Source: CAVQBP01 sp963782475 (GTDB lineage Bacteria; Bacteroidota; Ignavibacteria; Ignavibacteriales; Ignavibacteriaceae). Taken from it: a DNA stretch of 64,000 bases. The translations under genes and the position numbers were made by a program. Under the pieces are notes generated by a model. The model was not told the origin of the DNA and did no database searches. It saw only the letters and a list, made by a program, of their open reading frames with translations. Location: assembly GCA_963782475.1 (NCBI GenBank), contig CAWAJW010000014.1, positions 1-64,000 of the forward strand, in the 5' to 3' direction. This document shows, piece after piece, positions 1 to 8,406 of the stretch. Each line of letters opens with the position of its first letter. Position 1 is the first letter of the stretch.

Positions 1-850
1 ATTTCCTTTTGGCTCATCTGTAAGTTTTCTTTATACTTTTTCTCCATAATATATTTATTACTCTTGCTTGTCATTCCGGATATTATTGTTTTTCTTATTG
101 AATCTATTGCTTGATTAAGTAGACTCTCTAGATGAAATTTATCGATTATTATATCAGCTTTCGGTAATTGTTCTTTGATTGAAGCTATATAAGCTCTTGA
201 CATATCCGTATTTACTGTTTTTATTGATGCTTTCTGTTCCTCTGTTAGTTTCTGGAAAAAAGCTTTTAGTGACTGCTTTGTATTTCCTTGATTATAATCT
301 ATCGGTTTTGCTTTACCATCTGAGAGATTGTAAATTATAGTTATGTACTTATATCCTTTCTTAAATGATATCTCATCTACTCCAATATTTGTTAAATTAT
401 CATATTTTACCGGCGGGAGGTTTTTTTTAGAAAGTAATCTTCATACCTGTATACTGTATTATCATCTAAATTATATTCTTCCGATACTTGTTTAGGAGGT
501 ATTATATTGGACATTTTACCTATAAACATCTTGAATCTTTTTGTTGCAAATTGATTTTTTTCTACCAGCTCTAATTCTTTTTTATATAACTTCTTGCAGC
601 TTGGACATTGATAATATATTGTCTCATAATGTAATCTGACTTCAATGTATTCTCCTAGTGGTAGGTCTCTTACTACTCGCTTACGTCTGGATTTATCATA
701 TCTGGTCTTCAGTTCGCAGATCGGACAATACATTGAATCTTCTTTGGGAATCAACATTATATCCATTCTTTTCCTTTCCTTATTCAGATCCACTACTTCA
801 ATAACGTAATTCTCACTCCCTATTATTGTAGAGATATTATCTGTAAACAT
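1..850 (-). pseudogene. ISL3-family transposase, partial and frameshifted
   Basis: This is a DDE transposase for cut-and-paste movement of the surrounding element. The start at 850 (not the longer frame to 898) is set by a strong AAGGAGG eight bases upstream. The N-terminal part carries a four-cysteine zinc-binding pair (two CxxC motifs about 40 residues apart) and a helix-turn-helix-like segment. The frame closes at 407, but the following frame continues without a gap into the ISL3 catalytic core, with GVDEISFKKG, then NTDMSRAYI, then DKFHL, and stays open to base 1. The frames join at a run of eight A residues (T421-428 on the plus strand); one more A, or a -1 slip, restores the protein. 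Programmed slippage, a disabling mutation and a sequencing error are all possible. The C-terminus with the catalytic Glu is outside the window. Confidence 0.8.
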
Positions 851-917
851 TGGCCCTCCTTGTTTACCAAATCTACTTCTATAATTTTTATCCTGCAATA
901 GCTAGGGGAAAGAACCC
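1..917 (-). mobile_element. ISL3-type insertion sequence, left part outside window
   Basis: An ISL3-family element is inferred from its transposase. The element reads leftwards and runs off the left edge, so only its 5' part is present. The likely terminal inverted repeat begins near base 917 on the minus strand with GGGTTCTTTCCCC, about 67 bases upstream of the transposase start. The partner repeat lies outside the window, so this boundary is provisional. Confidence 0.6.
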
Positions 918-1074
918 ACTTTGACATTAGTTTTCTGGAGTTTGTATGGATGTTTGCAAAAATGCAGCACAAATTACAAACCTGTGCTGCAAAAATTAAA
1001 AAATTGAATAAGATTCAATGATAATTATTTTATAAACACTGACTTTTTAGCGGATGAATAACTCTACCCGGAAA

Positions 1075-1506
1075 TTATTCAATTACAATTTTAGGCGGTG
1101 AATCTCCGCGGGCAAAAACTCCGTCGGCAGTACAAAATACAGCATATTCATATGTGCCTGCTAATGCACCGGCTTTTACTTTTAGCTTAAGCTTTTTACC
1201 ATTCTTTACAAACTTTGTATACCCGTTATGGAGACTGTCTTCAGGATCTACAGCATCAAATAAACTATCGGGAAATTGAAAAGAGGCATCTGTCCCTTTA
1301 ACAGTCCAGATTATAGTATCCTTCTTTTTTACTTTAACTTTTGTTTTTGTGTAATCAGTAGCATCTACAACCTTCCATTCATTGCCGATCTTCATAACAA
1401 CCAGGTTATATTTTTTCGGAGCCGACTGGATAGATACTAAGTAAAAGCCTGTAAAAAAGATTAATAAAACGGAACAGGTTATAAAAACAATTAGTTTTAT
1501 TTTCAT
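1075..1506 (-). CDS. Exported cupredoxin-like protein
   Basis: A 143-residue protein with an N-terminal hydrophobic signal or anchor segment (about residues 4-26) and a beta-rich body. The body resembles a cupredoxin fold: a KVKKKDTIIWTV strand, then KLKVKAGALAGTYEYAVFC near the C-terminus, as in plastocyanin-like domains. The expected copper ligand set is incomplete: the Cys is present, but the usual His residues around it are not, so copper binding is doubtful. The gene lies alone between two insertion sequences and has no operon partner in view. The family call rests on fold-like strand pattern only. It may be a cargo or a bystander of the flanking elements. Confidence 0.5.
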   Translation of the reverse strand: MKIKLIVFITCSVLLIFFTGFYLVSIQSAPKKYNLVVMKIGNEWKVVDATDYTKTKVKVKKKDTIIWTVKGTDASFQFPDSLFDAVDPEDSLHNGYTKFVKNGKKLKLKVKAGALAGTYEYAVFCTADGVFARGDSPPKIVIE

Positions 1507-1543
1507 AAAGCACCTTCTGAAAGTTGATGAGAATAGTTATTAA

Positions 1544-1558
1544 CTGAACTTACGCAAA
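1544..1558. repeat. Left terminal inverted repeat of the IS
   Basis: CTGAACTTACGCAAA, the perfect reverse complement of the repeat at 2686-2700. It sits just three bases beyond the transposase stop codon. Confidence 0.9.
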
Positions 1559-1561
1559 AAG

Positions 1562-2638
1562 CTATTTAACAAATTCAAAAGATAATTGATGAACCTGCTG
1601 TAACTCTTCATAAGCTACTTTAATAGCTTTTTCATAAATCCTTGCCTTTATTGCAAAATGATTTAATCTTGTTTTCATACTCATAGATTCTAATTTGTAA
1701 AAAGCAAATATTGATGCAAAAATATGATTACTCTGAGTCTGAACCATTCTAGCCGGAGATTTGCATAAAGAGGCATTCTTTTTTAAGGATTTATGATATA
1801 CTTCAATCTTCCATCGTTTTTGATAGAGTTCTGTAATTTGATCATATGTTAATGTCTTTTCACTTGTAACTAAATATAAAACACCTTCAGTTCCATCTTC
1901 GTTTTTGAAGATTTCTTTAACTAAATACAACTCAAATGGGACATCTTCTAAATAGATTTTGTAAATGGTGTTTTCTTTCAGTTCAAGCGAACTTACTGTA
2001 ACATATTTCTCATATATCTTATCCTTTTTACTCAATGCAACCTTACGATTCGTCTTTATCGGCATTATAAATTCTTTTTCTAATTTTTTCTTTATATGAA
2101 CCATATTTGCTGCTGATGCGTACCAAACATCGTTGATTACATACTTAAATTGAACTTTATTCTTTATTATTTGATTCAACATCTGCTGATACATTTGATT
2201 CTTTGTAACCTCACTTACTTTTCGCTCTTTCCTTTTTTTCTCATCGTATACTGTTTTTGTCTTTTTTACTATTAAATAATTTATTGGAATTTTTCCTCTC
2301 TCATTTATGTATAATGCTGACAGAAGATTTATTCCTTTGACTGCTCTTCCTTTTGTATGGTCATGATACCAACTTACTATTTCATTTTCTTCTGTGTACG
2401 GTTTCTCTTCTATGGTATCGTCTATTGCTACTATTCCGTCTTCTGTCTGTATCTCTCTTATTGTCGGCTTTACTATTTTCCATAATTCTTTTGAACTGAA
2501 CTGACTCTCACTTAAAAATCTTGTTACTTTATCGTGGCTTATTTCTCCTTCTGTCATTATTGACAACCCGGTAGCTGTCGTTTATGAAAACGAACTTAAT
2601 AGATAATCAGAATATAATTCTAATAATTCTTTGTCCAT
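1562..2638 (-). pseudogene. IS4/IS701-type transposase with in-frame stop at codon 19
   Basis: A DDE transposase. The core shows the first Asp in AIDDT, a second in NDVWYAS, and the IS4 signature Y-x2-R-x3-E-x6-K in YQKRWKIEVYHKSLKK. The natural start is ATG at 2638, giving MDKELLELYSDYLLSSFS. A TAA codon at 2584-2582 then interrupts the frame, which continues unbroken as TTATGLSIMTEGEISHD. A CAA glutamine codon is the obvious ancestor, a single C-to-T change. Translation could restart at TTG 2566 or ATG 2557, giving a protein lacking about 25 N-terminal residues but with all catalytic residues. The rest of the frame is intact to the stop at 1562, suggesting a recent lesion. Confidence 0.8.
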
Positions 2639-2685
2639 TTTCTTTTCTTCTTTTTGTTATTACAAAATTACTCCTTTTTTGTATC

Positions 2686-2700
2686 TTTGCGTAAGTTCAG
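2686..2700. repeat. Right terminal inverted repeat of the IS
   Basis: TTTGCGTAAGTTCAG, the perfect reverse complement of 1544-1558. It lies about 48 bases upstream of the transposase ATG. Confidence 0.9.
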
Positions 2701-2748
2701 TAATTAAATCGAAAATTGAGTATAAAAATTATCCAGGATAATTAATCT

Positions 2749-5358
2749 TTACTGCTTCTCTGAAGCAATCTTTTTATATCTTTCATCGGCTATAAGCTTT
2801 TTTAATTCAGGCTGATGTTCAATTTCAGCTCTTGAATAACCAGCTGCAATTGCTTTACCTATCCAATATAATGATTTTTCTCTATTCCCCAAGTTTTCAT
2901 AAATAGTTGCAGCACGGTACATCACAAGGACATTATCGGGAGCATTATTTATACTCTCTTTCAGTAAAGATAAAGCTTTCAGAGAATCTCCAACATCAGC
3001 ATAATAACCTGCCAGATTTGCGGCGACTTCCGGATCATTAGGATTAATTTTTAACTTTTTTTCCGAAAGAGATATAGCTGTTTTATATGTCTTGAGAGCT
3101 TCATTCTTTTTTCCCTTGATCCAGAAATATGCTGCTGCAAGATTTCCCCAAGTTAAATAATCATTATCATTTATTTTCAATGCCGCTTCATACATTCTTG
3201 CAGCATCATCATATTTACCTTCAATATAATATAGAGTTCCAAGATTTGAATAAATATTATATGACTTTCGAACCTTCAGCGAGCGCTCAAACATTTCCTG
3301 TGCTTCCGGCCATCGTTCAAGCAAATAGTAAATTCCACCCAAGTTATTGTAACCCTTATAATTATTTGGAGTTAATTTTATTACTTCCTTAAATTGATTT
3401 ATCGCATCATTATAGCGGCTGTGCCTGTAATAAAAGGCGCCTAAATCATTGTAACCTGCCCAATAATCAGGTTTTAATTCAATGGCTCTCTTATAAATTA
3501 CCTCCGCTTCAGGGTTATTGTCGGAAGATTCATACGCTTTTGCAAGGCCGCGGAATGCAGCAGCATCAGTCGGGTCATTTAACAATGCTGATTTGAAATG
3601 TTCGATAGCAAGCTTATAATTTCCCGTTTCTGAATATATCATCCCAAGTGTTACATTAATGGGTGCGAGCATGCTATCGATATTATAAGCTCTCTCGGCA
3701 TTTTGTTCAGCTAAACTAATGAATTCGGAATTTTGCGAAATTTCATATTTTCTTAAAAAAGCTTCTCCTAACCCGGCATAAGCCAGCGCATAATTAGGAT
3801 CACTTTCTATTGCCAGTTTAAATAGGTTAATTGATTCATCAACATTATCCGGGTTTTCATATCTCTGGAGATTTCCCCTGGCACGGACATAATATTCATA
3901 AGCTTCAGGGATAGAAGTATTACCGGCATCTAAAATACCTTTTAATCCGGGATCCATTTCAATATGAAGCATTTCCAGTAATTTTACGACGACCCTGTTT
4001 TGTGTAGAAGCAATATTTTTCGATTTGATATCAATTATCGATGAATTAAGCTGCCTAAGGTTTTTTGCATCAACAAGGTTTAAAGTCAATCTTAATAGAT
4101 TATTTAAAAACTGGAGACTACCAGTAATTACAAGATTTGCACCATACAATTTATAAGCTTCACCTGCGCTTTTTATTTTATTTTGAATGACATCTCCCGA
4201 AGGTACTACCCAAAGGGAATTTTGAAATTGTTCCATTTGTGTCAGGTTGCTTGAAAGTGTTTCAACGAGACCATCGCTAAAGGCTTGTTCGCTGGAATCA
4301 CCTCCAATAATATTAAAAGGGAGAATAAGCAGGTGTTTTTCAGAAGAAACAGCAGGAGAGCTGATTAAGGAAATAAAAAAATTACGGCTGAACGGAATAA
4401 TGAAAAGAAGTATAGCTAAAGATAAGGCTATCCCGCTAATCACCAGCATACGTTTATGTTTAAAATTACCGGCTGATAAAACCCTTCTGCTGCTTTGTAA
4501 TTTGGTATCTGTGCCGGCATCTGGAGCCCCTTGAATTTTCTTAAGATCATGCAGCACTTCAGTAATTGACTGGTACCGTGTTCTTTGATCTTTTTGCAGA
4601 CACTTATAAATAATATTAGCTAAAGCAGGAGGAAAATTTTTTTGTGTTAATGGCAGCGGTTCCGGTTTTTCACTAAGAATAGAATAAATTACTGCCTGAT
4701 CATATTCTCCCTTAAAAGGTAATTTCCCGGTCAGCATTTCATAAAGTAAAACTCCAAATGACCAGATATCGGTTTTATGATCGACTTCATCTCCTTTTGC
4801 CTGTTCGGGGGACATATATGCCACGGTACCGATGGTTGTTCCAATAGTAGTTAAATGGCTTCCGCCTTTTATTTTTGCCAGCCCGAAGTCCATTATTTTT
4901 ACTTTTCCATCTATGGTAACCATAATGTTGGAAGATTTAATATCCCTGTGAACGATTTCTTTTTTGTGAGCTGCTTCCAATCCTTCGGCTATTTGTATTG
5001 CATAATTAATAATATCATTCGGCTTTAAGGGCTGAATATATTCAGCCTCTACATGCTTATGCTCAATAACATCCTTTAATTCTTGTCCTTCTACATATTC
5101 CATTACAATAAATATTTCATCATCTGCTTCTTCAATTGCATAAATGGTTGCAATGTTCGGGTGATTTAAAGAAGCTGCAGATTGAGCTTCAATTTCAAAA
5201 CGTTTTCTTTCTTCTTCATTTGCTGAAATATGATGGGGTAAAAATTTTATTGCAACCTGTCGTTTTAGTTTTGTATCTTCGGCAAGATAGACTACACCCA
5301 TTCCCCCTTCGCCAAGTTTTTCAATAATGTTGTAATGTAAAATGGTTTTACCAATCAT
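2749..5358 (-). CDS. Membrane Ser/Thr protein kinase with TPR sensor tail
   Basis: An 869-residue Hanks-type kinase. The N-terminal catalytic domain (about 8-275) has the glycine loop GEGGMG, the VAIK lysine (K38), the HRD catalytic loop (D139, followed by K141 and N144), DFG (D157) and the SPEQ motif, so it should be active. One transmembrane helix (about 304-323) follows. The extracytoplasmic part starts with a TolB/FlgO-like nucleotide-cyclase-associated segment (ILPFNIIG, about 345-470) and continues with roughly ten TPR repeats to the C-terminus. In this family the outer repeats are thought to sense or bind partners while the inner kinase phosphorylates regulators. It ends a minus-strand series with a STAS protein and a SpoIIE-type phosphatase, suggesting a phospho-signalling module. 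The substrate is unknown. Confidence 0.9.
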   Translation of the reverse strand: MIGKTILHYNIIEKLGEGGMGVVYLAEDTKLKRQVAIKFLPHHISANEEERKRFEIEAQSAASLNHPNIATIYAIEEADDEIFIVMEYVEGQELKDVIEHKHVEAEYIQPLKPNDIINYAIQIAEGLEAAHKKEIVHRDIKSSNIMVTIDGKVKIMDFGLAKIKGGSHLTTIGTTIGTVAYMSPEQAKGDEVDHKTDIWSFGVLLYEMLTGKLPFKGEYDQAVIYSILSEKPEPLPLTQKNFPPALANIIYKCLQKDQRTRYQSITEVLHDLKKIQGAPDAGTDTKLQSSRRVLSAGNFKHKRMLVISGIALSLAILLFIIPFSRNFFISLISSPAVSSEKHLLILPFNIIGGDSSEQAFSDGLVETLSSNLTQMEQFQNSLWVVPSGDVIQNKIKSAGEAYKLYGANLVITGSLQFLNNLLRLTLNLVDAKNLRQLNSSIIDIKSKNIASTQNRVVVKLLEMLHIEMDPGLKGILDAGNTSIPEAYEYYVRARGNLQRYENPDNVDESINLFKLAIESDPNYALAYAGLGEAFLRKYEISQNSEFISLAEQNAERAYNIDSMLAPINVTLGMIYSETGNYKLAIEHFKSALLNDPTDAAAFRGLAKAYESSDNNPEAEVIYKRAIELKPDYWAGYNDLGAFYYRHSRYNDAINQFKEVIKLTPNNYKGYNNLGGIYYLLERWPEAQEMFERSLKVRKSYNIYSNLGTLYYIEGKYDDAARMYEAALKINDNDYLTWGNLAAAYFWIKGKKNEALKTYKTAISLSEKKLKINPNDPEVAANLAGYYADVGDSLKALSLLKESINNAPDNVLVMYRAATIYENLGNREKSLYWIGKAIAAGYSRAEIEHQPELKKLIADERYKKIASEKQ

Positions 5359-5400
5359 CTATTCATCTCAAATTTCATACGGTTAGTGATGGCAGATATT

Positions 5401-5456
5401 GTTTTCGCCGAATTTTTATATTGTTCTATAGCGTATTATAGTTTTGCCGAATATTT
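5401..5456. repeat. Pair of direct repeats upstream of the kinase gene
   Basis: Two near-identical copies of GTTTT(C)GCCGAAT, at 5401-5413 and 5441-5452, spaced 40 bases start to start, in the gap between the serine hydrolase and the kinase. Four turns of helix spacing would place both on the same DNA face, so a regulator-binding site is possible. No known consensus is recognised. Confidence 0.35.
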
Positions 5457-5474
5457 CAAATTGCTGAGTCATTT

Positions 5475-6938
5475 TTAAGGCTCCGGTGCAACCTGGTATT
5501 GTTCTAATTTTCCGTCCGGCATTTGGTATGTCCAGATCCGCAATTTCAGTTTCGGCAGTTCAGCGCGGAATGAACGTTCAAGCATTCCGCCGCGTTTATG
5601 CTGTGAAATTTGGATAAGCTTTTTTACTTCACCCAGAGTATCTAGACTGGATTTAAAGTCTTCCAATGCCTGTTTGGTAAAGTAGGCATTTGCATCGTCT
5701 GTAAATAATGAACGATCTATCTCACCTTTCTGTAAGTCTATAAAAATCTTGCGGGCTTGTTCAGTCCGCATGGCTGTTTCGGGGTCTTCTGCTTTGAAAA
5801 GTAATTCTGCTATTTTGTTTCCAGCGGCACCAGCAGCAGGTGATGCGTCCTGGTTTGTTAAAACAACCACTGCAGCACTGTCGTCTGGGAAGACTGCATT
5901 GAAAGCTGTAAATCCAGATACTTCGCCTGTATGTGAGATCTTACGGTGATTGTTCATCATTGTAATATCTACACCAAGGCCGTAATCAGTTCCTGCTCCA
6001 TTTTTCAGACGTACTTCCGTTTCCAACTGCATATATGATTTTGGATTTAAAAGGCTTTGATTAATTATTGAAATATCCCATTTTGCTAAGTCTTCCGGGG
6101 TCATAGCTAGTTCTCCGGCGCCTGCCATCCATCCGGAACCTTCATCCGGTGCATGGCGTAAAGGTCCTAACCCGTATTTCATATATCCGGAAGGATCTTC
6201 TTCATTCAGTTTCCCTTTATCAAAGTTTACAGCACTCGTTAGTTTCAGAGGTTCAAGAATATGAGTTTTTAAAAACTCATAAAAAGGTTTTTCCGTTATC
6301 TTTTCAACAATTTGAGCGGCGATTACATAATTAGTGTTGCTATACTGGTATTCTGTACCTGGTTCAAAGTCGAGCGGTTTTTTCCCCCATCTATTCAGAA
6401 TTTCTTGGGGTGCAATTGACTTAAGCATAATTGGAGGTACATAATCCTGCGGCCAGAAATCCTGGTAACCTGAGGTGTGTGATAAAATTTCTCTTATTGT
6501 TACTTCATTGGCTCTTGTTAAATCGGGCAGCCATTTGGAAACAGGATCTTCAAGAGAAAGTTTCCCTTCCTGCTCAAGTAAAAGTATTGCTGCCGCTGTA
6601 AATTGTTTGCTGATAGAACCGATTGCATAACGCATATCCGTTTTGGCAGAAACCCGGGGATTGAGCTTTGCATTTCCATATGCCTGTAAATAGGCAATCT
6701 TCCCATGCTTAACTACAGCAACAGATGCGCTTGGCAATCCGGTTTCTCTCAATATCTGTAACGCAGCAGAATCTACTTTAATTTTAAGTGAATCATTTGA
6801 ACCTTCTGCTGACTTAAAGAAGGAATTATTTTTAGAAAATAATTGACTGGAAATAATTATGAGGCTTAATACTAAAATAAAAAGTATTTGTTGTATAGAT
6901 TGAGCTTTTATTTTAAAATATAATTTCATAACAATCAT
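5475..6938 (-). CDS. Exported serine hydrolase, beta-lactamase/DD-peptidase fold
   Basis: A 487-residue penicillin-binding-protein-like hydrolase (class C beta-lactamase superfamily). An N-terminal hydrophobic segment (about 15-32) would export or anchor it. The catalytic SxxK is S108-I-S-K111, the second motif is Y199-S-N201, and the third triad is HTG in KISHTGEVSG (about 334). This set fits esterases, D-aminopeptidases and peptidoglycan DD-peptidases as well as lactamases, so the substrate cannot be named. A short C-terminal domain (about 390-487) follows, as in the 'serine hydrolase' group with a DUF3471-like tail. It lies 40 bases downstream of the STAS gene, and the kinase gene follows 116 bases later. 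Confidence 0.88.
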   Translation of the reverse strand: MIVMKLYFKIKAQSIQQILFILVLSLIIISSQLFSKNNSFFKSAEGSNDSLKIKVDSAALQILRETGLPSASVAVVKHGKIAYLQAYGNAKLNPRVSAKTDMRYAIGSISKQFTAAAILLLEQEGKLSLEDPVSKWLPDLTRANEVTIREILSHTSGYQDFWPQDYVPPIMLKSIAPQEILNRWGKKPLDFEPGTEYQYSNTNYVIAAQIVEKITEKPFYEFLKTHILEPLKLTSAVNFDKGKLNEEDPSGYMKYGLGPLRHAPDEGSGWMAGAGELAMTPEDLAKWDISIINQSLLNPKSYMQLETEVRLKNGAGTDYGLGVDITMMNNHRKISHTGEVSGFTAFNAVFPDDSAAVVVLTNQDASPAAGAAGNKIAELLFKAEDPETAMRTEQARKIFIDLQKGEIDRSLFTDDANAYFTKQALEDFKSSLDTLGEVKKLIQISQHKRGGMLERSFRAELPKLKLRIWTYQMPDGKLEQYQVAPEP

Positions 6939-6978
6939 TTAAGATATCAAAACAATTAGGAATTATTTTTTTATTTTA

Positions 6979-7320
6979 CTACTTAGCGTAGCTTTTAACA
7001 GCTTCTTCTACAGAACCATATTGGTCAAATATCTGGTTCAACTTAGTAATTGAAAGCAGACCTTCTACCTTGTTATTTATATTTGCAAGCTTAAGGCTGC
7101 CGCCGTTTTTCTTCATTGATGCTAACCCGCTGATTAAAATTCCCAAACCGGAGCTGTTAACATAGTTTACACCGCCTAAATCAATCACGACATTTTTTTT
7201 CCCTTTATTTAAAAAGCTGTAAAGTGTTTCACTCATTTCAGATGAAAGGGGGCCTCCGATTAATTTTCCCTTTAATTCTATTATGACTGCACCGTAATTT
7301 TCTTTAACCTTGATACTCAT
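6979..7320 (-). CDS. STAS-domain anti-sigma factor antagonist
   Basis: A 113-residue single STAS domain. The diagnostic loop DLGGVNYVNSSGLG (about 47-60) holds the phospho-acceptor serine (S56 or S57). In partner switching the unphosphorylated antagonist binds an anti-sigma kinase and frees its target; a SpoIIE/RsbU-type phosphatase resets it. Such a phosphatase is encoded 1.1 kb upstream on the same strand. No RsbW-type HATPase anti-sigma kinase is seen in the window, so the switch partner must be elsewhere, or the nearby Hanks kinase takes that role. A purine-rich GGAGG lies directly upstream of the start. Confidence 0.92.
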   Translation of the reverse strand: MSIKVKENYGAVIIELKGKLIGGPLSSEMSETLYSFLNKGKKNVVIDLGGVNYVNSSGLGILISGLASMKKNGGSLKLANINNKVEGLLSITKLNQIFDQYGSVEEAVKSYAK

Positions 7321-7492
7321 TTTATCCTCCTTTTTTTTTGTTAAAATTATACTAAAAAAATTATTTAGTTTAAGCCGTCCTTAGAATTTTATGGCACCAT
7401 GCTAAATAAGGTATTTTTTATAGTTTACAAAATCATTTCCTTGAATAATTAAGATTTTATAAAACAGTTAAAAAGTTTTTTGCATCCTATTT

Positions 7493-8251
7493 TTAGGTAA
7501 AGCTTTTACCGGTTACTAAATTGTAATGTTCGATTTTTAAATCTTCGGTAGTTTGAACTTTTGCATGGTAATCTTTCTCGAGCGCCATTTTCCATAAATA
7601 GAACTGGGAAAAAGTATGTTTGATTTTACCAACAAGAGCTGAAAATTTACCGCTTGACTCGTAATTATCCGCGTTTTCTTTATCGTTCCATACAGTTAAG
7701 GAAATATATTCGTCTTCATCATTGATGCTTTCGATTAAATAAGCATTTCGGCATCCTTTAACAGACTTCAATTCAGGAATAATTTCTTCCTTATAAATTT
7801 TTTTAAATTCTTCTAATTTATTTCCTTGAACTTTTACTGAAACTATTCTTACAAACATATTTGTACTTGAAACATTCAAATTTTCGTCATTATTTTGCTG
7901 AGCCTTTACCGAATATTTTTTTATTACAGGTTCTTCTGAAACCGGGGCATATTGTAGTTCTATATTTTCCGAGAGATGAATTTTCCATTCGGTAGATTCG
8001 GATAGAAAAGGCCTGGATTGCTCTATTAAACTGTGAAAAGCACCATTCTTTTCATAATTTTCAGCTTGAGACAGGGTATCCCAAAAAGTAAGGGAAATAA
8101 ATTCATTATTTCCGACACCGCTTTTTATAAGACATGCAAAAAGGCAGCCCGGCATATTTTGTAAACTTGGATAAACGCTTTCTTCATAAAATATTTTAAA
8201 TTTATCAATATATTGGGAGTCAATTTTTAATTGTAAAAAACGCATATACAT
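7493..8251 (-). CDS. Tandem ABM (antibiotic biosynthesis monooxygenase-like) protein
   Basis: A 252-residue protein built from two copies of the ferredoxin-like ABM fold (about 1-100 and 128-225), each starting with a 'fVRiv/mRFLQLKID' strand, then a helix with Y/F-K-EE, and ending in the SLTFWD/SLTVWN strand followed by NYE. ABM domains include small monooxygenases and heme-degrading enzymes but also many ligand-binding proteins with no known reaction. The two halves are clearly homologous, giving in one chain the dimer that single-domain members make. No signal peptide is visible, so it is likely cytoplasmic. It lies between the phosphatase and STAS genes, an unusual neighbour for partner-switching regulators. 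Confidence 0.82.
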   Translation of the reverse strand: MYMRFLQLKIDSQYIDKFKIFYEESVYPSLQNMPGCLFACLIKSGVGNNEFISLTFWDTLSQAENYEKNGAFHSLIEQSRPFLSESTEWKIHLSENIELQYAPVSEEPVIKKYSVKAQQNNDENLNVSSTNMFVRIVSVKVQGNKLEEFKKIYKEEIIPELKSVKGCRNAYLIESINDEDEYISLTVWNDKENADNYESSGKFSALVGKIKHTFSQFYLWKMALEKDYHAKVQTTEDLKIEHYNLVTGKSFT

Positions 8252-8406
8252 TTTTTGCTCCTTTGGTTATTATCAAACTTCGGAAAGGAAAAATATGAAT
8301 CATAATATAAATTTTTTTCATCCGGTTACTACTCACTATCCATAGATCTTTTTAACTAAATGCGGTCTTAAACTTCAGCTGTTATTTTTTGCTGATCCAA
8401 ATCTTT

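Larger units (their letters stand above)
1544..2700 (-). mobile_element. Complete IS4/IS701-type insertion sequence, 1157 bp
   Basis: The element is bounded by perfect 15-bp terminal inverted repeats (1544-1558 and 2686-2700) and contains a single transposase gene. The trinucleotide TAA lies immediately outside both ends (1541-1543 and 2701-2703) and may be a short target duplication, though flanking AT-rich sequence makes this uncertain. The transposase carries an early stop codon, so the copy may be inactive. Confidence 0.85.
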
